From Planctomycetota bacterium (GTDB lineage Bacteria; Planctomycetota; Phycisphaerae; Sedimentisphaerales; Anaerobacaceae): a DNA stretch of 50,594 nucleotides. Shown here one piece after another: positions 44,896-50,594 of the stretch (the stretch's first letter is position 1; each line of letters begins with the position of its first letter). Location: positions 1 through 50,594 of the forward strand of contig JADFMM010000010.1 in the NCBI GenBank assembly GCA_022563885.1, written 5' to 3'. The notes under the pieces were generated by a model. That model made no database searches. It was not told the DNA's origin and worked only from the letters and a program-made list of their open reading frames with translations. A program made the translations under genes and the position numbers.

Positions 44896-47208
44896 ATGCA
44901 GCGATGGCCATGCTACATTGTCTGCGCGCTGGCGCTGACCGGATGCGGTGGGTCCGAGACTGAGGTCGAGAAGAATGAATTCCGCGTGAGCGAGAAGGGA
45001 ATTCGATATGAGCGAATGAAGCCGCTTGGGTTAGATCGAGAAGTGCGGCGGCTGCTTGCCAAAATGACGCTCGCCGAAAAAGTGGGGCAGATGACCCAGG
45101 TGACATTGGAGGCGGTGGCCGAAGACGACGAGCAGGGCAACGCCGTCCTTGACGAAGAGAAGTTGCGCACGGCCATTTTGACCCATCACGTCGGTTCGAT
45201 TCTCAACTGTGGCGGGCAGGCCCGCACGGTCGACAACTGGCGAGCAATCATCACGACCCTACAGGACCTGGCGACTCAGGAGACGCGTCTGGCCATCCCC
45301 ATCCTCTATGGCATCGATTCCGTGCACGGCGCCAACTACGTTCGGGGCGCGACGATCTTTCCGCAAAACATCGCCATGGCTGCCACCGGCAACATCGACC
45401 TGGTCAAAGCGAGTGCGGAGGTCACCGCACTCGAAACGCGTGCTGCCGGCATCCCGTGGAACTTCAATCCCGTGTTGGGATTGGCGCGTCAACCCCTCTG
45501 GTCACGTCACTTCGAAACCTATGGCGAGGATGCCTATGTGGTCTCCGTTCTAGGCGCCGCCACGATCGAAGGATCGCAGGGTTCAGCCTTGTCCGATTCC
45601 CGTCGGGTGGCGGCCTGCATGAAACACTACCTCGGATACAGTGTCCCCCGCTCCGGACAAGACCGCACACCGGCGGCCATATCGGATCGTGAATTGCGAG
45701 AGCTGTTCCTCAAGCCCTTCGCCGCAGCGGTGCGGGCGAACGTCGCGACGGTGATGGTCAACTCCTCGGAGATCAATGGTCTGCCCGTGCACGCCAGTCC
45801 CTACTATCTTCGCACCATCCTCCGCGAGGAACTGGGTTTCAAGGGCTTCGTGGTCTCCGACTGGAAGGACATCATGAACCTCTATGAGCGGGAGAAGGTG
45901 GCCGCCAGCCAGAGGGAGGCGGTCAAGATGGCCGTGATGGCGGGCATTGATATGAGCATGGTCCCCTACGACTACGACTTCTGCCGGCACCTCATCGATC
46001 TCGTCGAAAAGGAAGAAGTCCCCATGGCACGCATTGACCAGGCGGTGGGGGCAATCCTCCGCGTGAAGTTCAGGCTTGGCCTCTTCGAGAGGCCCTACCC
46101 GGATCCGGATCTGGTCGAGTCGTTTGCCGCAGCATCGGCACAACGCCTCAACCTCAGAGCGGCCCGCGAGTGCTTGACACTGCTCAAGAATGAGCAGTCA
46201 AGACTGCCCCTCGCCAAGACCGCCAGGGTCTTGGTCACGGGGCCCGGCGCCGACTTGCTCTCGACGATGAATGGGGGATGGACCCTGACCCGGCAGGGCG
46301 ACCAGGAATCGCTCTATCCCCAGGAAAAAGACACCATCCTGGAAGCCATCCAGAAGAAGCTGGGGTCGGACCATGTCAAATATGCCCCCGGCGTGGGGTT
46401 CGACAGCGTCAAGGATCTGAACGCGGTCCTGCACCTGGCTGCGGAGGTCGATGTCATCATCGCCTGCCTCGGGGAGCCCAGCTACTGCGAAACGCCCGGC
46501 AACATCACTGATCTTACCCTCTCCGAGCCTCAGCGGACGCTCATCGGTGTCCTGGCCGAGACTGAGAAGCCTATCGTCGTCGTGCTGACTCAGGGTAGAC
46601 CCCGCATTGTTCGTGACATTGTCGATCAGGCTCAGGCCATCCTGCTGGCCTATCTCCCCGGCATGGAGGGTGGTACGGCCATCGCGGACGCACTCTTCGG
46701 CGACGTGAATCCCAGTGGCAAACTCCCCTTCACCTACCCCAAACACACCGGCATGTTTACCCCCTATGACCACAAGCACAGTGAGGAGGCCCCACCCAAC
46801 CGCTTCGATCCCCAGTGGCCCTTCGGTCATGGACTCTCCTACACGCGCTTCGCCTACCGGGGCCTCAACGCCGATCGCTTCGAATTCAAACAGACCGAGT
46901 CGGTGACCGTGACCGTGGAAGTCACCAATGTGGGCGAACGACGGGGTCAGGAGATTGTTCAACTCTTCCTGTCCGATCAGGTCGCCACTGTCACGCCGCC
47001 GGTCAGACGCCTGCGAGGGTTCCAGAAGATTGAACTGCGACCGGGGCAAAGCGAAATCGTGAAATTTTTGCTCAGGCCCGAGGCCTTTAGCTTCATCGGA
47101 GTTGAGAACGTACCGGTCTGGGAACCTGGTGACTTCGATCTGCACGTGGGGGATCTCTCGCAGACGATCACGCTGGTCGCTGACCTTAAAGGGACCGGCA
47201 AGAAATAA
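44896..47208 (+). CDS. glycoside hydrolase family 3 beta-glucosidase-like lipoprotein
   Basis: The 770-residue protein begins MQRWPCYIVCALALTGCGGS, a lipoprotein signal (LALTGC). The GH3 N-terminal barrel has KMTLAEKVGQMTQVT, IPILYGIDSVHGANYVRGAT, FNPVLGLARQPLWSRHFETY, ACMKHYLGYSVPRSGQDRTP and the nucleophile motif FKGFVVSDWKDIMNL. The C-terminal alpha/beta domain carries ECLTLLKNEQSRLPL and VVVLTQGRPRIV, then the fibronectin-III-like end (FGHGLSYTRFAYRG, VEVTNVGERRGQEIVQLF, LRGFQKIELRPGQSE). It likely removes glucose or xylose from oligosaccharides at the cell envelope. AGGAGTT precedes ATG 44896. The final six codons (KGTGKK) lie in a palindromic repeat element. Confidence 0.93.
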   Translation: MQRWPCYIVCALALTGCGGSETEVEKNEFRVSEKGIRYERMKPLGLDREVRRLLAKMTLAEKVGQMTQVTLEAVAEDDEQGNAVLDEEKLRTAILTHHVGSILNCGGQARTVDNWRAIITTLQDLATQETRLAIPILYGIDSVHGANYVRGATIFPQNIAMAATGNIDLVKASAEVTALETRAAGIPWNFNPVLGLARQPLWSRHFETYGEDAYVVSVLGAATIEGSQGSALSDSRRVAACMKHYLGYSVPRSGQDRTPAAISDRELRELFLKPFAAAVRANVATVMVNSSEINGLPVHASPYYLRTILREELGFKGFVVSDWKDIMNLYEREKVAASQREAVKMAVMAGIDMSMVPYDYDFCRHLIDLVEKEEVPMARIDQAVGAILRVKFRLGLFERPYPDPDLVESFAAASAQRLNLRAARECLTLLKNEQSRLPLAKTARVLVTGPGADLLSTMNGGWTLTRQGDQESLYPQEKDTILEAIQKKLGSDHVKYAPGVGFDSVKDLNAVLHLAAEVDVIIACLGEPSYCETPGNITDLTLSEPQRTLIGVLAETEKPIVVVLTQGRPRIVRDIVDQAQAILLAYLPGMEGGTAIADALFGDVNPSGKLPFTYPKHTGMFTPYDHKHSEEAPPNRFDPQWPFGHGLSYTRFAYRGLNADRFEFKQTESVTVTVEVTNVGERRGQEIVQLFLSDQVATVTPPVRRLRGFQKIELRPGQSEIVKFLLRPEAFSFIGVENVPVWEPGDFDLHVGDLSQTITLVADLKGTGKK

Positions 47209-47371
47209 CTTGGACTTTTGAATGCCCAATTGCACCCCATCTCTGATCGCTTCTCAATCGCGAAATCCGCGACGTAGGACAGCTACGCCTGTGGTTTCGC
47301 TCAATCGGGCGCGACCAAATATGGGGCACACTTGGACCCCAAATTGTCCAACTTATTTCTTGCCGATCCCT
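47190..47371. repeat. 182-bp palindromic MITE-like element
   Basis: The arms 47190-47215 and 47346-47371 are 26-nt reverse complements with two mismatches. Subterminal arms containing CCCAATTG/CCAAGTGTG and a central GCGAAATCC...GGTTTCGC palindrome with CGTAG-GACAG-CTACG in its core suggest a large snap-back structure. The left arm contributes the last codons and stop of the GH3 gene. Related pieces lie at 44794-44813 and 49028-49080. No transposase is present. The right arm ends 17 bp before the next gene's start. Confidence 0.65.
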
Positions 47372-47388
47372 AAAGGGACCGCAAAGAG

Positions 47389-48108
47389 ATGATTATACTG
47401 ACCGATTTCAGCGACAATCTGGTGGCCCTATACGAGTACATGCCCGGCCAGGCCCTGGTCGTGGATCCGCCCGACGCCGCGTCTGTCCTGCGGGCCCTCG
47501 ATGCTAACGGTCTGAGGCTCACGACCATCCTGGCGACGCATCACCACGGTGACCATGTGGGCGGCATCTCAGGGCTCAAACGCCAGACCGGCTGCGTAGT
47601 CTATGGCAGTGACGCGGCCCGCATCCCCGAAATGGACCAGGTCGTTACGGAGGAGCAGGCCATCCAGCTCGGGCCGGCAACGATCAAGACGATGGAAACG
47701 CCGGGGCACACGCGCACGGAGGTCTGTTACTACCGCCTGCCCGGGGCAGGCGAGGCGTCGGGCCTACTGTGGGCAGGAGACACCCTCTTCGTAGGGGGCT
47801 GCGGGCGGCTCTTCGAAGGGACGGCCGAACAGATGTATGACGCCTTTCAAAAACTCAAGGCCCTGCCCGACGACACGCAGGTCTACTGTGGTCACGAATA
47901 TACCGTCGAGAACTATCAATTCGCTTTGACGATCGAACCCGACAATCAAGCGATTCAAGACGCCCTCGCCGTTGCCGAGCAGGCCTTGGCCCGGGGCCAT
48001 CCAACCGTTCCCTCCACGATTGGGCAGGAGAAGCGAACAAACCTCTTCATGCAGGCGACCAGCATCGAGGCGTTTGCTAGCCTGCGCCGACAAAAAGATC
48101 ATTTTTGA
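47389..48108 (+). CDS. gloB: hydroxyacylglutathione hydrolase (glyoxalase II-like)
   Basis: The 239-residue metallo-beta-lactamase-fold protein has ILATHHHGDHVGGI (THxHxDH metal motif), TPGHTRTEVCYY, LWAGDTLFVGGCGRLFEGTA and YCGHEYTVENYQFALTIEPD, and a C-terminal helical part with the glutathione-contact type sequence PSTIGQEKRTNLFMQ. It hydrolyses S-lactoylglutathione to lactate in methylglyoxal detoxification. The start ATG 47389 follows AAAGAG, within 17 bp of the palindromic element. Some related enzymes act on other thioesters. The symbol reflects strong family similarity. Confidence 0.88.
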   Translation: MIILTDFSDNLVALYEYMPGQALVVDPPDAASVLRALDANGLRLTTILATHHHGDHVGGISGLKRQTGCVVYGSDAARIPEMDQVVTEEQAIQLGPATIKTMETPGHTRTEVCYYRLPGAGEASGLLWAGDTLFVGGCGRLFEGTAEQMYDAFQKLKALPDDTQVYCGHEYTVENYQFALTIEPDNQAIQDALAVAEQALARGHPTVPSTIGQEKRTNLFMQATSIEAFASLRRQKDHF

Positions 48109-48128
48109 CCCTGCGATCACTACCGATC

Positions 48129-48165
48129 GCCCCGACGGCTCGGATTGATGCCGGGGCCTTTTTTT
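48129..48165 (+). terminator. intrinsic terminator after gloB
   Basis: GCCCCG (48129-48134) pairs with CGGGGC (48152-48157) around a 17-nt loop that can itself pair partly (GGC...GCC), followed by C and seven T residues, about 20 nt past the stop codon. The rest of the gap to 48382 shows no gene. Confidence 0.7.
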
Positions 48166-48382
48166 CATGCCGAAGGGTTTGTGTTCCTGTTCCCACACAT
48201 AGCCCGTGGTGTTGGGGCTCTACAGGAAAGGCTTGGCACTCTCCGGCGCGCCCGCCACCAACGCCTCGTCCCATGCATCAATCGGACCCAGGGGCCGGCC
48301 CAGTCCGGACGATAGCCGATCAGTTCCGCGGCAGTTCGGCTGACCCGTTGTGGCTGTGTGACAGACCAGGACCCCTATCCCG

Positions 48383-48835
48383 CTAGGATGCCTCTGCGCT
48401 TCTGCGGACGGTCCCGCCCACAACTAGAGCGGCAGAGATGATCAGCAGGTTCTTGATAATGTACTGGCCCTCCATCGTCGGTCCATAGGGCAGATGTCCT
48501 GCTTGGAAGGTGACGGCGGGAAGGAGGATCAAAGGCATGAATGTCCCGACCATTTGTAGCGCCAGGAGCGCAATGGCGAGTCGGATCGTTCTTCGAAAGA
48601 GAAACGTTATTCCGATCGCAACTTCCCACCATCCTATGAGGATCAGCCACATCTCACCCTCGAACAAGGGGAGCCAACGGACCGTCGCGATGACAAGAGG
48701 CTCTGCCGGCGACAAGCCAAGTGGTTTGAGAACGCCGAACCAGATAAAGATGATGCCCAACGAAACGCGTAAGGCAAGGATTCCCCAGCGACGCATAAAC
48801 GCGGATATCGAACGGTCAATCTCATCGAAGTTCAT
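48383..48835 (-). CDS. small DoxX/DUF417-like integral membrane protein
   Basis: The 150-residue protein has four predicted membrane helices: ILALRVSLGIIFIWFGVLKP, PLFEGEMWLILIGWWEVAIG, LAIALLALQMVGTFMPLILL and YIIKNLLIISAALVVGGTV. The FIWFGVLKPLGLSPAEPLV string is typical of DUF417/DoxX-like proteins, some of which are linked to redox or chlorine stress. ATG 48835 has CAGGT upstream; ATG 48847 is also possible. It is alone on the minus strand. Confidence 0.75.
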   Translation of the reverse strand: MNFDEIDRSISAFMRRWGILALRVSLGIIFIWFGVLKPLGLSPAEPLVIATVRWLPLFEGEMWLILIGWWEVAIGITFLFRRTIRLAIALLALQMVGTFMPLILLPAVTFQAGHLPYGPTMEGQYIIKNLLIISAALVVGGTVRRSAEAS

Positions 48836-49027
48836 AGGTACCTGCATCGTGCCAATGAATGGGCCGCCTGACGCCATGTCGTGTGCCGGGCTTGCCCGGC
48901 GACTTAAGAGTGATAGTATGGAATACAATGACACATATTTCAAACTAAAGTCTCGAGCCAGCCCCAAGGGAGGCGAAGGCTAGCCGAGGGCAAGGGAAAC
49001 GTGGTCACGCTAATCTGAAAGAAGCCT

Positions 49028-49115
49028 AAGGGACCGGCACTGATTAAACTTACATTTTGAGTTTCAAGTGCGTCCCATATTTGGGATGAAACTAAGGATG
49101 GGGGACGGTTTCTCA
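49028..49115. repeat. diverged repeat copy with nested palindromes
   Basis: AAGGGACCGGCA (49028-49039) and the following ~40 bp align with the left arm of the 47190 element with several changes. It continues into GTTTCA...TCCCA-TATT-TGGGA-TGAAAC nested inverted repeats. The interval 48836-49751 contains no convincing gene: its frames have no start context or recognisable domain. Confidence 0.45.
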
Positions 49116-49479
49116 AAAAGACTGTCCCTTCCCAGCATTCTCGGCGAAACCACAGGTGTAGCTGTTCGGAGCCTGTCCCGAGCGAAGCCCAAGGATCTGG
49201 ACTTTGCGGTTGCCCCGTGCTGTTTCTCCACCAAGGGATACCCCATACACGCCATCAACTATGGCTATGACAGAACTTGGCGCCCTTCATCGGTGGACGC
49301 TTGCAGCGGGACCCCGATCTGGTATGGCCGCGACATGTTTCAGGCACTACCGTTCCTTTTCCAGAGGCACGTCGTCTCCTTCGTGTGCGTCCTTTTCTTG
49401 ATACATACTTCCTCATCTTGCAAGCCAGTGGGAGCTTTGGTTCAGAGCTTGATCAATGGTTAAACTCCGGAAATTATTC

Positions 49480-49590
49480 GGGTCGGACCTCAGCAAGTCG
49501 GTTGTGCTTCAGGGTTCACGTTCCAGCTCAGGGTGTTTGGGGTCTTAGCGTATCTGTTTGTTAGGGCAACAGCTTAGTCAGGTCCGACCC
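49480..49590. repeat. 11-bp inverted repeat GGGTCGGACCT / AGGTCCGACCC
   Basis: Perfect arms 49480-49490 and 49580-49590 bound 111 bp of noncoding DNA upstream of the adaptor gene. GGTCGGACC is itself nearly palindromic. Function is unknown; it could be a decayed mobile-element unit. Confidence 0.45.
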
Positions 49591-49666
49591 GGGACAAACG
49601 GCGCAGAGAAGATTGACAGCAGACAGGCGACCGGCTAGGATGCCAGACGGGTGCCCAGCCGGAAGG

Positions 49667-49684
49667 GAATTTCAACGGAAATTC
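49667..49684. promoter_or_regulatory. GAATTTC-AACG-GAAATTC hairpin
   Basis: A perfect 7-bp stem with a 4-nt loop lies 68 bp before the adaptor start, followed 10 bp later by CCCCCTTTTT. It may be an operator or a weak terminator/attenuator for the following gene. Confidence 0.3.
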
Positions 49685-49751
49685 GGACATCCCCCTTTTT
49701 CTGACTGGTCTCAGGGCAAATAGCCGAGAAAGTCAGCAAATATGGAGGTTT

Positions 49752-50594
49752 ATGACTTTGACGCTACCTAAACGAGCGGTCGTCGTCGCTCTGCTTGCTG
49801 TTTTGTGCCTGTGGTCCTGTGTGCGGGGCGCGACGAGATTGGGTCTGATGTCCAGTACAGCGGTCCGCGCCATCACCAAGCCGAGTGGCGATGTGACTCT
49901 GTCCTTCGTGCAAGCCGGCCGTCTCTCCAAGATGCCCTTCAAGGATGGAGATGAGGTGCAAGCCGAGCAGATCGTGGCCTACCTTGACGATCGGGCGGAA
50001 CGGGCCCGATTGACACAGATCAAGGCACAGAGTGAAGATCTCACCCAAATCATGGCCAGTCAGGCCTCCTTGGCCCAGAAGGAGGTCGATCTCAAGAAGT
50101 TGACAAAGGCGGCTCAACTCTTCGCTGCCACGGAGTTGGAAGTGGAGCATGCCCAACTGGATGTTCGCATTGCGGAGTTGTCTCTCGACCTAGCTCGATT
50201 CGAGCATGATCAGGCTGTGCGTCAGTTGCACGAATCTCAGATCCGTATCGACCAGATGCAGCTCAGAAGCCCGATCAGTGGCGTTGTTGCGCAGCAGCAT
50301 GTGGAGACCGGGGAGTCTGTGAATGCTCTGGAAGAGGTCATGCGTGTGGTGCTCACGGACCCTCTGTGGATTGACGCCAGTATCCCCATTGTGCAGGCGG
50401 CCTTGATCGAGCCGGGCGATCGGTTGAACGTCACATTCTACCCACCGGATCCGAATACGGTCAGCGGGCGTGTCATTTACGTCGCTGCCGTGGCGGATGC
50501 GGCCAGTAATACCCTGACCGTACGTATCGAGGTACCCAATCCAAGCAAACGGCCGGCCGGTGAACATGTGCGGGTCCAGTGCACGCCGGTACCT
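49752..50594 (+). CDS. membrane-fusion adaptor (HlyD/RND type), 5' part, runs off the window
   Basis: The open frame runs from ATG 49752, with the strong site TGGAGGTTT, to the last base, 281 codons without stop. It has an N-terminal hydrophobic signal/anchor (AVVVALLAVLCLWSCV), a lipoyl half-motif (LSFVQAGRLSKMPFKDGDEV), a helical hairpin (about 75-165), the second lipoyl half (LRSPISGVVAQQHVETGESV) and a beta-barrel start (LWIDASIPIVQAALIEPGDR). It would be the periplasmic adaptor of a second export or RND system whose pump genes lie beyond the window. It is not closely similar to the MacA-like protein at 43173. Confidence 0.9.
   Translation, partial: MTLTLPKRAVVVALLAVLCLWSCVRGATRLGLMSSTAVRAITKPSGDVTLSFVQAGRLSKMPFKDGDEVQAEQIVAYLDDRAERARLTQIKAQSEDLTQIMASQASLAQKEVDLKKLTKAAQLFAATELEVEHAQLDVRIAELSLDLARFEHDQAVRQLHESQIRIDQMQLRSPISGVVAQQHVETGESVNALEEVMRVVLTDPLWIDASIPIVQAALIEPGDRLNVTFYPPDPNTVSGRVIYVAAVADAASNTLTVRIEVPNPSKRPAGEHVRVQCTPVP

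Noticed and set aside
49068-49564. Overlapping frames of 65-131 codons
   Set aside because: Several frames compete, all in repeat-rich DNA, none with a start context or domain.

Overview
This 50.6-kb window is bacterial chromosome, probably from a member of the Planctomycetota (Phycisphaerae-like). I infer this from moderately high G+C, lipoprotein-rich Gram-negative envelope genes, intergenic palindromes built on TCGTGCTCGTACTCG-type words, and shuffled housekeeping genes: rpmA without rplU, rnpA without rpmH, and an obg-coaX-mnmE-like-mutS run. The phylum is an inference, not a search result.

The most notable locus is at 2751-9559. Two tandem genes encode about 1,090-residue proteins with the same order of parts: an unusual N-terminal domain, a Gly/Asp-rich linker, a NACHT-type STAND NTPase, and a C-terminal FGE-sulfatase/C-type-lectin domain. 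The last 261 bp of the two genes (5732-5992 and 9299-9559) differ at only 13 sites. All 13 fall at codon position 1 or 2, none at position 3, and 11 have A in one copy; the other two have no A in either. This is the mark of adenine-specific mutagenesis by a diversity-generating retroelement (DGR) on a lectin-fold variable region. A small gene between them (6013-6279) resembles the N-terminal three helices of the DGR accessory protein Avd. No reverse transcriptase or template repeat is visible, so the targets are either served from elsewhere or are orphaned. The first copy carries a frameshift in its NACHT domain. The locus looks like a retroelement-diversified, immune-receptor-like conflict system.

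Layout. 1-2750: repeat-rich sequence, an AbrB/VapB-like antitoxin gene with a palindromic operator, and a secreted carboxypeptidase-regulatory-like protein. 2751-9559: the NACHT-FGE/DGR locus, flanked by related intergenic palindromes. 9741-17311: glyS, an overlapping small-protein/nucleotidyltransferase pair, a SpoIIE-type phosphatase receptor, a superfamily II helicase, a nitroreductase and an unknown protein. 17529-24391 (minus strand): rpmA, obg, coaX, an mnmE-like GTPase and mutS, plus a cysteine-less thioredoxin-fold protein. 24752-27987: rnpA, a MITE-like element, a MerR-MCE (MlaD-like) pair and folC. 28237-33895: an alaC-like aminotransferase, a broken Nramp transporter, guaA and guaB. 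34321-38953: two CsgG-like lipoproteins, an APH-fold kinase and a Ser/Thr protein kinase. 39509-44573: a complete MacA-MacB-TolC-like export operon whose ATPase and permease are separate proteins. 44896-48835: a GH3 glucosidase lipoprotein, a palindromic repeat element, a glyoxalase II-like hydrolase and a small DoxX/DUF417-like membrane protein. 48836-50594: repeat-rich DNA, then the start of a second membrane-fusion adaptor that runs off the window.

No rRNA, tRNA or CRISPR array was recognised. Most long antisense reading frames lie opposite well-supported genes and are not reported as features.
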